Shown here piece by piece: positions 18,141 to 27,004 of a stretch of DNA of 64,000 bases; the stretch's first letter is position 1, and every line of letters begins with the position of its first letter. The DNA lies in NCBI GenBank assembly GCA_026129545.1, contig JAHCHX010000001.1:557501-621500 (forward strand), in the 5' to 3' direction. The notes beneath the pieces are model-generated. The model was not told the origin of the DNA, ran no database searches, and worked only from the letters and a program-made list of their open reading frames with translations. Made by a program: the position numbers and the translations under genes. This DNA is from Saprospiraceae bacterium. Lineage in GTDB: Bacteria; Bacteroidota; Bacteroidia; Chitinophagales; Saprospiraceae.

Positions 18141-18959
18141 TCAGTCCCCGCACCCGCAAAACTTATCCTGGAAGAAATTGACCTGAAAATCAATGCTCCC
18201 GCCCGTCGGGGGGATGGCGAAATCGGCGGTGCAGAGGGTGACGAGCATTTGAAAAGCAGGTGAAGTCTCGTTTTTGGACAGGAGAATCTGGCCGTTCTGC
18301 ACGATGAGCCATGTAAACTCGAAAGGCGGAGTGCCCGTAAAATCGAACAACACCTCCGCGCAGCCGTCGCGGCACACCGCCTCCGGCGGCGAAGCGACGG
18401 TGATGCTCGGCTTTTGGCGCCACGTTATTTTCGGCCCCTTGAACATCGAAAAACAGGCGGCGGCGGCGTTGATGCTGTCGTTGGGCAGCAGTGGCCTTGC
18501 GATGACGGCGACGTAATAGATGCTGTCGAAGTGCATCGTGCCGGGCAGGAAAGGGAATTTCAGGGTGTCGGAATATTGCACGATGCTGCCGAGGGGGTTG
18601 TTTGGGTTTGAAAAAAGGATGAACCGAATCGTGTCGTTCGGCTCCAGATGGTGGTTTCCGGGCAGCGCGAGCGCCACGATTTTTGGCCCGCATACGGCGA
18701 TGGCAGCGGTGTCGAGGGTTCCTGCGTCGGTGGCGCAGCATTTTTGCACGGTGATTTGGAAGGTGACCGGCTCGCCGGTGCAGGCGCCGCGCGTGGGGGT
18801 GACGGTGACGGTGGCCGTCTGCGTGGCGGGAAGGTTGGGGGCCGTGAAGGCGATGAGCGACCCAGAGCCGCTTGCAGGCAGGCCGATGGCGGGGTTGGAG
18901 TTTGTCCAAGCGAAAGCGGCACCCCGTGAGCCGCTGAAAGCCACCCCTATGTGAACCAC
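18141..18959 (-). pseudogene. Array large protein B7, 5'-truncated copy at the array edge
   Basis: An open frame of 272 codons starts at MVHIGVAFSGS without a signal peptide. It enters directly in a PKD-like repeat (FAWTNSNPAIGLPASG) and continues through the Cys-containing C-terminal domain with the type B end (KFCGCGD). About 400 N-terminal residues are missing; homology stops at about 18950, where the sequence becomes unrelated to other units. The 3' end plus following spacer and S6 start match B2/S1 almost exactly at a distance of 14055 bases. No promoter or export signal, so likely non-functional, but it could donate sequence for gene conversion. Confidence 0.78.
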
Positions 18960-19070
18960 AACTTGTCGCGTTCCAAAAATCGAACGAACATCCCGAAGGG
19001 TCTGGACGGCCCGCCCTCCCAGACCGCCTCACCCTCTGCCCTCTGACTTCTACCTAAGTTTTTAAAATTC

Positions 19071-19102
19071 TTCCTTTTTTCCATCTCGAAACTTTACCTT
19101 TG
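19071..19102 (+). promoter_or_regulatory. Promoter of the ppiD-like gene
   Basis: TTC-N21-TACCTTTG; the -7 box is consensus TANNTTTG and lies 67 bases before the ATG. The sequence 18960-19070 between the array and this promoter contains a 7-bp inverted repeat (GGTCTGG/CCAGACC) and nothing else recognised. Confidence 0.6.
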
Positions 19103-19169
19103 CACCTGCTTTTTTCAAAACGACCTCGTTTTCTGTTTAAAATTTTGATTTTCAAACAATTAAGGTAAA

Positions 19170-21272
19170 ATGGCTTTAATCGGAACAATCCGTAAAAACG
19201 GCTGGATACTCATCGTCTTGCTGGCAATGGCGCTGGGCGGATTTGTCCTCATGGACATTGTGCAGAACGCCAGCAACTACTCCGCAGGCGACATCAACAC
19301 ACTCGGCAAAGTGAACGGCAAAGAAATCAAGCGCAGCGAACTCGAAACCTATCAGAGCTTGATATACACCAACGCAGACAATCCCTATCAGGCTAGGCAG
19401 CAATCGTGGGAATACTTCGTGAAAAACGCTCTTTTTTCCCAAGAGGCCGAAGCCTTGGGGCTTGGCGTGGACCGCGAGGAACTGCGCGACCTCCAATTTG
19501 GCGACAACCTCAGCCCCATCATCACCTCGCGCTACCGCACCCCCGAAGGACTGCCCGACTTCAATTATCTCAATCAGGTCAAAAGCGCCATTGATGCAGG
19601 CCAACTCGGCCAAGCAGACCCCCGCTTTGTGGCTTCTTGGGCCGAACAGGAAAAGGAAGTCATCGCCGACAGGTTGGAGGACAAGGTCATGGCAATGATT
19701 AACAAGGGGCTTTACACCCCCAAATGGTTGGCGGAGGTGACTTTCCGCGAAAGCAACGAGCGCCGCGATTTTGCCTACCTGCGCATTCCTTTCGACAAGG
19801 TGAGCGACACGGAAGCGCCCGTAACCGACGCAGATTACAAGGCTTTTTTGAAAGACAACCCCAAACTCTACACCCAATTGGAGGAAACCCGCGTCATCAT
19901 GTATGTCCCCATTGATGTGGTGCCGACCGCCAACGACAGCTCCTTGGCCTACGACGGTGTGGCAAAACTCCTGGACGGGCTTCGCAACACCGACAACGAT
20001 TCCGTGTTCGTGCTCTCCAACAACGGAACCTACAGCCCGGCATATAAAACGAAAAGCGAACTCTCGCCAACCATGGGCGATTCGCTGATGAAACTCCCGC
20101 TCGGCACCATCTTCGGCCCCTACCTCGACGGCGGCGCTTGGAACATCGCTAAAATTATTGACCGCAAAGTGGTGCCGGATTCCGTGCGCGTGAGCCACAT
20201 CGCCTTGCAAAACACCCCGGAGAACGCGGTACGCATTGATAGCCTGCTCGACCTCCTGAACACAGGCAAGGCTCGCTTCGACTCGCTGGCCTCCCAATTC
20301 AGCCAAGACACCAAGAGTGCTACCGAAGGGGGCGACCTCGGCTGGATAGGCCGCACCGCCGAAGGCAATGACTTGGCCAATTTGATTTTCTACCAAGCAG
20401 AACCGGGCAAAAACTATCGCCTCGAAAATCCGCAAGTGTTGCAAATTGTGCGCGTGACGGACAGAAAGTTTGACAAAAACGAAACAGGGCTGAGGGCTGT
20501 GTTCCTAAGCCAAAAAATAGAGCCGAGCAAAAGCACCCAACAGGCCATGAAGGACAAGGCGCAGGCATTGGTGCTATCAGCCAAAAACCTCGACGACCTC
20601 ACGGCGCAAGCTGGCGAGCAAAACCTGCAAGTGCTCACCAGCGGCACCATGAACGCAACCGACTTCATGGTAGGGGTGTTGGGCAGCGGCGACGATGCCC
20701 GCGAAATCGTTCGCTGGGCCTTCGACAAAAAAACAAAGGTCAACTCCGTAGCCCAAGAGGTTTTCTCTTTCCGCGACCAATCGGGCGGCTATTTCGACAG
20801 CCGCTATGTGGTGGCAGCCCTCAAAAGCATCACACCGAAAGGCCCCGCCAGCGTGGCTACTCTGAAGGCTATCCCGGAAGCCGACCAAAAGGTGAAAAAT
20901 CTTAAAAAGGCAGAAGTCATCACTGGCAAGATGCTTCAAGCCGCTGGCGACCTCGCAGCCATAGCGGCTACTTGGGCCGTCCCGGTGGACACCGCCCGCG
21001 GTGCCACCATGATACAGGTCGGCTCCGACCCCCGCGTGGTGGGCACCGCCTTTGCCTTGGACAAAGGGGTGGTCAGCCCGCCCATCACGAGCAATAGCGG
21101 TGTATATGTCGTGTTGCCCCTGACCGACAAGCCACAGATTCAGGTGCCCGCCGACTTGACCATGTTCAAGCGCCAAGCATCCTCTTCGGCGCAAGCAGTT
21201 TTCCGCATGGGTTTTGTCGAATCCATGAAAAAGGCGGCCGAGGTGGCGGATTTCAGAAGCAGATTCTATTGA
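19170..21272 (+). CDS. ppiD: PpiD-like peptidylprolyl isomerase (SurA_N / parvulin)
   Basis: 700 aa. One N-terminal membrane segment (residues ~12-33, WILIVLLAMALGGFVLMDIV) anchors a periplasmic chaperone. A SurA-type N-terminal domain follows (~45-230), then a parvulin rotamase domain at ~335-435 (VRVSHIAL, GKARFDSLASQFSQD, GGDLGWIG, motifs typical of the family) and a second helical/parvulin-like C-terminal region. Length fits Bacteroidota PpiD homologues (~690-710 aa). Role: folding of exported and outer-membrane proteins as they leave the Sec channel. Single-gene unit with its own promoter and a strong terminator. Confidence 0.9.
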   Translation: MALIGTIRKNGWILIVLLAMALGGFVLMDIVQNASNYSAGDINTLGKVNGKEIKRSELETYQSLIYTNADNPYQARQQSWEYFVKNALFSQEAEALGLGVDREELRDLQFGDNLSPIITSRYRTPEGLPDFNYLNQVKSAIDAGQLGQADPRFVASWAEQEKEVIADRLEDKVMAMINKGLYTPKWLAEVTFRESNERRDFAYLRIPFDKVSDTEAPVTDADYKAFLKDNPKLYTQLEETRVIMYVPIDVVPTANDSSLAYDGVAKLLDGLRNTDNDSVFVLSNNGTYSPAYKTKSELSPTMGDSLMKLPLGTIFGPYLDGGAWNIAKIIDRKVVPDSVRVSHIALQNTPENAVRIDSLLDLLNTGKARFDSLASQFSQDTKSATEGGDLGWIGRTAEGNDLANLIFYQAEPGKNYRLENPQVLQIVRVTDRKFDKNETGLRAVFLSQKIEPSKSTQQAMKDKAQALVLSAKNLDDLTAQAGEQNLQVLTSGTMNATDFMVGVLGSGDDAREIVRWAFDKKTKVNSVAQEVFSFRDQSGGYFDSRYVVAALKSITPKGPASVATLKAIPEADQKVKNLKKAEVITGKMLQAAGDLAAIAATWAVPVDTARGATMIQVGSDPRVVGTAFALDKGVVSPPITSNSGVYVVLPLTDKPQIQVPADLTMFKRQASSSAQAVFRMGFVESMKKAAEVADFRSRFY

Positions 21273-21297
21273 CGTCAACTTAGTTTCTAAATAAAAA

Positions 21298-21339
21298 TCC
21301 CCTTGCAACGGTTGTATGCCGTAGCAAGGGGACTTTTTT
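21298..21339 (+). terminator. Rho-independent terminator after ppiD
   Basis: TCCCCTTGC (21298-21306) pairs with GCAAGGGGA (21324-21332), an inner ACGG/CCGT extends it, and six T follow. Confidence 0.9.
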
Positions 21340-21440
21340 ATACCGCGAAAATTAAGATGGCAAGGGCCCGCAACGAAGGCAATACGAGCGCCAAGTTTGA
21401 AAAAGGCTTTTCAGGCTAAATATCCGCTACCCTCTGCTCA

Positions 21441-22898
21441 TCAAAACCAGCGCACCACTCCTTCCAGCATCCATTTCACCAAGCGGTTGTGTTTCCGATA
21501 GGGCGGCATGAAAAAACTGGTGATGGGCAATATCCGGTTTTGTCGCAAGATGCCTCTGGCGTTGCTGAACTCCAAGAAGCCAAACTCGCCGTGTGTTTTG
21601 CCAATGCCGCTGTTGTTGATGCCCCCAAATGGCAGGTTGGGGTTGTAGAAATGTGCTCCGCAATCATTTATCGTCACATCGCCGTTGCGGGTTTCCGCCA
21701 GTATGTGTTGGATGTGCTGCTGTCTGCTGCTCCACAGATACATGGCCAGCGGGCGCGGGCGAGCATTGATATAGGCTATCGTCTCTTCGAGTACTTGATA
21801 GGGACGGACAAGCAAAATCGGGCCGAAGGTCTCCTCTTGCCATATAGCGGCCTCCTCCGGCACATGGGTCAGCACGGTTGGTTCGATGTAGCGCGTGGCA
21901 GCATCCGTTTTTCCTCCAAAAGCAACGTGGGCGCCGTGTTGAAGCGCGTCGTCGAGCAGCGTCTTTAGCCTTGCAAAATGTCGTTCGTGCACGATGCGGC
22001 ACAAATCGGGAGATGCCTGCCTTGCCTCCGCCGTGTCGCCGTAAAACTGTTTGAGTTTTGCTGTGACGGTTTCCACCAAGCGGTCGTGAATGTTTTCGTG
22101 TGCCAACACATAATCGGGGGCGATGCACGACTGCCCAGCGTTCATGCCCTTGAGCCACGCAATTTTGTCAGCAGCCTTGTCAATGTCGGCGGTTTCGTCC
22201 ACGATGGTGGGGTTCTTGCCGCCCAGTTCGAGCGTGACGGATGCCAAATGATTGGCTGCTTCTCTCATCACGATTTTGCCCACCACCGGGCTTCCGGTGA
22301 AAAAGACGTGGTTGAACGGCAATCGAAGCAGCGCCTGTGCCACTTCCGCGCCACCCTCGAACAGGGCCACCTCTTCTGGCGGGAAACACGCCGCCAAGAT
22401 GTCTCGCATCACGGCGGTGCTGGCGGGCGTGTATTCGGAAGGCTTCACCACGACGCAGTTGCCCGCAGCCACCGCCGACACAATGGGAGAGAGCGTCAGG
22501 TTGAAAGGAAAGTTCCAAGGCGAAAGCACCAAGCAAACGCCTTTCGGCTCATACACGATTTTGGAAGAAGTGCCCAGCAACACCAAAGGTGTGCCGACCC
22601 GTTTGGGCGTGGTCCAAGAGCGAAGGTGCCGGATAGCGTGGCGTATTTCGCTATTCACCACGCCCACCTCGGAAATGTTGGTATCCGTTGGGCTTTTGCG
22701 CAAATCCTGCCACACGGCTGCTTCAATTTCTCGCCGAAAGCGGAGCATGGTGTCGTGGAGGCGGCGAAGTTTGGCGGTGCGCTGGCGGGCCGATGTTCGC
22801 GCCACCACATACTGATGTTGTTGCTGCAAATCGAATACGCGCCGCATCTCGGCTTCTTGCAGGATAGAATGGGGTGGGGTAGACGAGGGTTCGGACAT
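21441..22898 (-). CDS. Aldehyde dehydrogenase, class 3-like
   Basis: 485 aa from the ATG at 22896-22898 (MSEPSST). A longer in-frame start at 23051 would add 51 residues of atypical sequence. NAD(P)-dependent oxidation of aldehydes to acids. Key residues: Asn129 in SPWNFPFN, Glu224 in VTLELGGK, catalytic Cys258 in GQSCIAPDY, a signature of the ALDH3 branch. GKTHGEFGFLEFS near the end and a hydrophobic C-terminal tail (RLVKWMLEGVVRWF) recall the tail of membrane-associated fatty-aldehyde dehydrogenases. Substrate not determinable from sequence. Its 3' end faces the ppiD terminator. Confidence 0.9.
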   Translation of the reverse strand: MSEPSSTPPHSILQEAEMRRVFDLQQQHQYVVARTSARQRTAKLRRLHDTMLRFRREIEAAVWQDLRKSPTDTNISEVGVVNSEIRHAIRHLRSWTTPKRVGTPLVLLGTSSKIVYEPKGVCLVLSPWNFPFNLTLSPIVSAVAAGNCVVVKPSEYTPASTAVMRDILAACFPPEEVALFEGGAEVAQALLRLPFNHVFFTGSPVVGKIVMREAANHLASVTLELGGKNPTIVDETADIDKAADKIAWLKGMNAGQSCIAPDYVLAHENIHDRLVETVTAKLKQFYGDTAEARQASPDLCRIVHERHFARLKTLLDDALQHGAHVAFGGKTDAATRYIEPTVLTHVPEEAAIWQEETFGPILLVRPYQVLEETIAYINARPRPLAMYLWSSRQQHIQHILAETRNGDVTINDCGAHFYNPNLPFGGINNSGIGKTHGEFGFLEFSNARGILRQNRILPITSFFMPPYRKHNRLVKWMLEGVVRWF

Positions 22899-23514
22899 GG
22901 TTTTTAAATGTGAGAACGACGTGGCAAATTTGGGTAAATATCGAACAAAAACCGGAGTTCGAGGAAGAATTTGTGCGCGCTGCCGAAAACGGAAAAATGG
23001 GCGTGCCATGGTGAGAACAAACATATACGCTCCGCCGTTACCTCTATGCAACCCACCGTTTTCTGCTCAAACAATCCACACGGTATCTTTGGCAGAAGAG
23101 GTGTTTGGGTGAAACAAATTTTGCCAAACACCGTATTCGCGGGAGAAAAGAAATTTTTTCGACGAAATGATGAAATTTTTTTCAAAAAAAATTTGTGTGG
23201 ATAATCGGAAAACAGCTAACATTGGGTGTTGAAAAAATAAACATTCGTTCTTTCTCGTAACGTTATCAGTTCATTTGGCATTCCCGCGGCAACGGATGTT
23301 GGGCATACGATACGCTAAAATCGGCTGAGCCGATTATTTTCGAGAACGTCATTCAACGTCATCCAGCCCGTTGCCGCGTTTTTTCATATAAAAAAAGGAA
23401 GGGGATAGGGAAGTGCGGATAATTTGTCCTGATGGCCGAACGCCGCCAAACTTTATCCATTCCGATTGCAAGCCTTAATCCAAATTCATTCACCTTTTAA
23501 AAGTAAGTGCGTAT
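22899..23514. other. 616-base gap with possible structured RNA and one DnaA-box-like site
   Basis: No convincing protein gene. The centre is AT-rich (23140-23260) and carries TGTGGATAA at 23196-23204, an exact DnaA box. At 23286-23377 GCGGCAACGG and CCGTTGCCGC form a 10-bp outer stem enclosing an AATCGGC/GCCGATT hairpin, followed by six T. Further GGATAA/TTATCC words occur at ~23415-23460. Any role is open. Confidence 0.45.
23286..23384 (+). ncRNA. Candidate structured RNA with terminator-like end
   Basis: The outer 10-bp stem (23286-23295 with 23368-23377) is extendable through GATGTTG pairing with CAACGTC (one G-U). An internal 7-bp hairpin lies near 23320-23336. The 3' end is GTTTTTTC. 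No clear promoter box upstream. It could equally be a protein-binding cruciform or a repeat element. Confidence 0.3.
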
Positions 23515-23841
23515 ATGATGAACATCAGAATCAAATCCGTGCATTTCCACGCTGACCAGAAATTGTTGACTTACATTGAGAAAAAAATCAGCCGTTTGAA
23601 TCGCTATTTCGACCGCAGCAACGTAGAGGCAGAAGTTCATTTGAAATTGCAAGACAATGGGGGCCGAGTGCAAGACAAGATAACGGAGGTGAAACTCCAC
23701 GTGCCGGGCGGTTGGGTAATGGACAAAAAAACGAGCAAAACCTTTGAATCCGCCATAAACGCTTCGGTGGACACCCTCAAACGACAGTTGGTGCGCCACA
23801 AAGAAAAAATAAGCGATTACGGACGCCCCATCGAAAAATAG
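23515..23841 (+). CDS. hpf: Ribosome hibernation-promoting factor (HPF/YfiA, short form)
   Basis: 108 aa; a second ATG follows immediately at 23518. Matches the sigma-54 modulation/S30AE family: N-terminal MNIRIKSVHFHADQKLLTYIEKK, then VEAEVHLKL and FESAINASVDTLKRQLVRHKEK. Binds the 30S decoding centre in stationary phase and stabilises idle or dimerised ribosomes. Short-type length (~95-110 aa), lacking the C-terminal dimerisation domain. Monocistronic, with a strong terminator. Confidence 0.93.
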   Translation: MMNIRIKSVHFHADQKLLTYIEKKISRLNRYFDRSNVEAEVHLKLQDNGGRVQDKITEVKLHVPGGWVMDKKTSKTFESAINASVDTLKRQLVRHKEKISDYGRPIEK

Positions 23842-23894
23842 ACTTTTCTCTGCGGAATCGCGTTCCGCTCATACACAGCCGCAAAACAAGGCTG

Positions 23895-23929
23895 GAAGCC
23901 CGGTCTCCCACGTCCGGGCTTCGTTTTTT
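23895..23929 (+). terminator. Rho-independent terminator after hpf
   Basis: GAAGCCCGG (23895-23903) pairs with CCGGGCTTC (23914-23922), 10-base loop, followed by G and six T. Confidence 0.92.
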
Positions 23930-24011
23930 GTAAAAAGAACGCAATTGTTCCACAAAAACAATCCACTTCTCTTGGTTTTGCCTTACTTTCGCAGCCATAT
24001 CCGTTTCTGAC

Positions 24012-24374
24012 GTGCGATTCAACTATTCATATCGGCAAATCGGCGCTTGGGCATTGACCCTGATTTTTGCGACTACCTGCTCGCTGAAATCCGTGCACAA
24101 CTTGCTCTTGCACGACCACGACCATGCCGCTCACCCAGTATGCGAGGCCGCGTACAGCCACAGCGGATTGCACCTGCACGACGAACGGTACAACCCCGAC
24201 GACTGCTCGCTTTGCGCGTTTGTGCTGTCGGTGCCTGAACTGATTTCAATCGCGGCCTTTCCGGCCGCCATTGCCAAACTCCCAGACTCGCAGCGGGCAT
24301 CTCTCTACCATGCCCCCGCTTTATCGAAAATAGCCTGCGACATCACGCTGCGCCGAGGGCCGCCTTCCGCCTAA
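24012..24374 (+). CDS. Small exported His/Cys-rich protein, possible metal-responsive partner of the TonB receptor
   Basis: 120 aa starting at a GTG (24012-24014); no ATG is available upstream in frame. A hydrophobic segment (WALTLIFATTCSLKSV) may be a signal peptide or membrane anchor. It is followed by a cluster of potential metal ligands (LLLHDHDHAAHPVCEAAYSHSGLHLHDERY and DDCSLCAF), then a second hydrophobic stretch. I do not recognise a named family with certainty; similar short His-rich proteins often precede TonB receptors in Bacteroidota. Same strand as the receptor 175 bases downstream, probably one transcript. Role in metal sensing or binding is inference. Confidence 0.65.
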   Translation: MRFNYSYRQIGAWALTLIFATTCSLKSVHNLLLHDHDHAAHPVCEAAYSHSGLHLHDERYNPDDCSLCAFVLSVPELISIAAFPAAIAKLPDSQRASLYHAPALSKIACDITLRRGPPSA

Positions 24375-24549
24375 GTCCCACTGTTTTTCTTTCTGTCGCC
24401 CATTTCATTTGTCGCCTGCGCTTCTCTGATTTTGGGAAGAGCGCATGACGTCGCAATCATGTACCACGCAGCCCTTTCCGCATAGGGCGAGCTGCTGCGA
24501 CGGTGGCATCGAGTGGGCACATCGTTCCACATTTTCAACAGTTTTTATC

Positions 24550-26946
24550 ATGCTGAACGGCAGAGCCACCATTGTTGGCTATTTCCTGCTGCACTTCGCC
24601 GGGGCTATGGTCGGCCAAGACTGCCACATTGCCCTGCGTGGTCACGTCACCGATGCTGACACGAAAGAGGCGTTGGCATACGCAAGCGTCTTTGTCAAAG
24701 AAATCGGCAAGGGGGCCATCACCGACGAAAACGGTTGGTTCGCCATCCCAAACCTCTGCGAAAAAACGCCCTATACCGTCGAAATCAGCCACATCGAATG
24801 TGCCCATTTCACACAGGTGGTGCGCCTCACGGAAAATACGGTCATGGAATTTCGACTTGTCCACGATGCTATTCTGAATGAGGTCGTCATCCATGAAAAG
24901 GCGCTGGTGTTGCCCAACATCCAAGCAGAGAGCCAAGTGGATAGGCTCGATTTGGAGGCATCGAAAGGGGTCAACTTGGGCGAAACGCTCAAACGACTAC
25001 CCGGCGTGACCACCCTGAACACCGGACACACCATTGCCAAGCCCGTCATTCAGGGGCTGCACTCGAATCGCATCGCCATCGTGAACAACGGCGTGGCGCT
25101 CGAAGGCCAGCAGTGGGGCAGTGAGCACGCCCCAGAAATTGACCCATTCACGGCCAACAAAATCACCGTAGTGAAGGGAGCGGCAGGAGTGCGCTATGGT
25201 GTGGGCGCCATGGCTGGGGCGGTGGTGTTGGAGCCGGCTCCTTTGCGAGCAGCGGCAGGCGCGGGAGGGTGGTTGTCGCTCGGTGGGTTTTCCAACGGGC
25301 TGGGGGGCGTGGCTTCTGGCGCGGTGGACTGGCATTTGCCGAGCCAATCGCTGACGTTCAGGCTGCAAGGCACCGCCAAGCGCAGCGGCAATCTTCGCGC
25401 ACCGGACTATTTTTTGGGGAACACCGGAGCGGCGGAATTGAACCTGTCCGCCATGGCGGGCTGGAAAAACGCTCGATGGACGCACGATGTCGGCACCTCG
25501 ATTTTCACGCAGCAAATCGGCATCCTGCGCAGCGCGCACGTCGGCAACCTGACGGATTTGCAGCGGGCCATCGAAAGCCCCGTCCCACTCAACAACCGCG
25601 ATGCGTTTGCCTACGAGGTGGAGCGCCCCTATCAGCAGGTGCGGCACTATTTGGCGAAATACCGCACCACCTACCGCCTTTCCGAAAAATGGAAAATATC
25701 GAGTCAGTATGCTTTTCAGTTCAACAACCGCGAGGAGTACGACGTGGTGCGCAGGACTGGCAGCGCCGCCGACAAACCGCAGCTTTCGTTTAGGCTTTGG
25801 ACCAACACACTTGATGTGGCCCTCGAGCATTTTCCCATTGGCCACTGGCAGGGCGGCGTCGGCGTGCAAGGCATCCAGCAAACCAATCTTGTGGGCAGGG
25901 GCGGGCTGATACCCGACTATCGGGCGCTGGGCGGCTCGGTCTGGCTCTTGGAGCGTTGGCGGCGTTTCCCCGACCCGTGGGAAGTAGAATTTGGCCTGCG
26001 GTACGATTATCGCCAGACCAACGCCACCACTTCGGGTTCGCTCGCCAACATTGACACCTTGGTTCATTTTGCCAACGTGTCCGGCACGGCGGGGCTTACC
26101 TATCACTTGGGGAAACACCTGTCGGCCACCGTGCACACGGGTTATGCTTGGCGGCCGCCACACGTCAATGAACTCTTTGCGCGGGGTGTCCACCACGGAG
26201 CAGCCACTTACGAGGAAGGGCGGCCCGACCTTCGCACCGAGAAGGCATGGAACTCCAATGTCACGTTCCAATACCGCAACCGACAAACGGAGGCCGCGCT
26301 GACGCTCTACCGCAATCAAATCCGGGATTTCATTTACCTCGACCCTCAAAACACATTTGTGCTCACCGTGAGAGGGGCTTTCCCAGCCTATTTTTATGCG
26401 CAGGCCGACGCGGTGCTGCGCGGGTTGGATGGCAGCCTCACGGTACCAGTGTTGAAAAGTCTGTTCGTGGAATCAAGGGTGTCGCTGCTGCGCGGGGAAC
26501 GCGTCGTGCCGGATTCGTTTGAGAGCAATGGCGACAAGAAGCACGACTGGCTGCCATTGATGCCGACGGACCGTTTCCAATATGGATTGCGTTGGGTTAT
26601 TCATCGGAAATCGTCAGTTGGCGCGTCGCGCAGCGATGACGTGTCCACAGCAGGCGCCACCTCTCTTCGGTTGGTGGCCACCACCACTGCCCGGCAGTCG
26701 CGCATACCCGCCGCTGGGCTGTTGAAAGCGCCGCCTCCCACATTCACCGTCCTGAGTTTCGACGCGACACACACCTTTCACCTCAACAATGGCAGAAAAA
26801 AAGAGGCGAAAATGCCGCTTGAGGTGGGTCTTACCGTGCATAACCTCACAAATACACGCTACCGCGAATACCTCAACTTTTTCCGCTTCTACGCGGATGA
26901 GCCGGGGCTGAACGTAGGGATTCGAGCAAAACTTTTGTTCGGGTGA
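24550..26946 (+). CDS. TonB-dependent outer-membrane receptor with carboxypeptidase-regulatory-like domain
   Basis: 798 aa from the ATG at 24550; an earlier in-frame start at 24445 would place the signal peptide internally. Signal peptide ends near AMVGQ. Residues ~25-110: CarboxypepD_reg-like domain (LRGHVTDADTKEALAYASVFV). Plug domain ~125-235 with GVNLGETLKRLPGVTTL, PVIQGLHSNRIAIVNNGV and VVKGAAGVRYG, the arrangement seen in metal/chelate receptors. The beta-barrel continues to the terminal GIRAKLLFG. It transports a substrate across the outer membrane using TonB energy. The His-rich neighbour upstream and lipoprotein downstream suggest a metal (for example zinc or copper); the substrate is not proven. 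Confidence 0.9.
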   Translation: MLNGRATIVGYFLLHFAGAMVGQDCHIALRGHVTDADTKEALAYASVFVKEIGKGAITDENGWFAIPNLCEKTPYTVEISHIECAHFTQVVRLTENTVMEFRLVHDAILNEVVIHEKALVLPNIQAESQVDRLDLEASKGVNLGETLKRLPGVTTLNTGHTIAKPVIQGLHSNRIAIVNNGVALEGQQWGSEHAPEIDPFTANKITVVKGAAGVRYGVGAMAGAVVLEPAPLRAAAGAGGWLSLGGFSNGLGGVASGAVDWHLPSQSLTFRLQGTAKRSGNLRAPDYFLGNTGAAELNLSAMAGWKNARWTHDVGTSIFTQQIGILRSAHVGNLTDLQRAIESPVPLNNRDAFAYEVERPYQQVRHYLAKYRTTYRLSEKWKISSQYAFQFNNREEYDVVRRTGSAADKPQLSFRLWTNTLDVALEHFPIGHWQGGVGVQGIQQTNLVGRGGLIPDYRALGGSVWLLERWRRFPDPWEVEFGLRYDYRQTNATTSGSLANIDTLVHFANVSGTAGLTYHLGKHLSATVHTGYAWRPPHVNELFARGVHHGAATYEEGRPDLRTEKAWNSNVTFQYRNRQTEAALTLYRNQIRDFIYLDPQNTFVLTVRGAFPAYFYAQADAVLRGLDGSLTVPVLKSLFVESRVSLLRGERVVPDSFESNGDKKHDWLPLMPTDRFQYGLRWVIHRKSSVGASRSDDVSTAGATSLRLVATTTARQSRIPAAGLLKAPPPTFTVLSFDATHTFHLNNGRKKEAKMPLEVGLTVHNLTNTRYREYLNFFRFYADEPGLNVGIRAKLLFG

Positions 26947-27004
26947 TATTCCTTTCTCTCGATAAACCGCCATCATTCATCATTTCAAAATTCAAACATT
27001 AATT

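Larger units (their letters stand above)
1290..18959 (-). repeat. Tandem gene array: six lipoprotein + PKD-like protein units and one truncated gene
   Basis: The starts of the six complete large genes (3296, 6099, 8883, 11685, 14487, 17350) are spaced 2803, 2784, 2802, 2802 and 2863 bases apart. Each is preceded in transcription order by a ~490-base lipoprotein gene. Long stretches of the large genes are near-identical at DNA level, while the first ~200 codons vary. The upstream edge is a 5'-truncated large gene at 18141-18959. This is the pattern expected from unequal crossing-over plus gene conversion. The order of repeats could be affected by assembly of near-identical sequence. Confidence 0.93.

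Noticed and set aside
22252..22815. 187-codon plus-strand frame
   Set aside because: Antisense to the aldehyde dehydrogenase.
22904..23185. 93-codon minus-strand open frame upstream of the ALDH gene
   Set aside because: Phe/Lys-rich composition from AT-rich DNA, no start context or family resemblance.
24997..26349. 450-codon minus-strand frame
   Set aside because: Antisense to the TonB receptor, whose plug and barrel motifs are clear on the plus strand.
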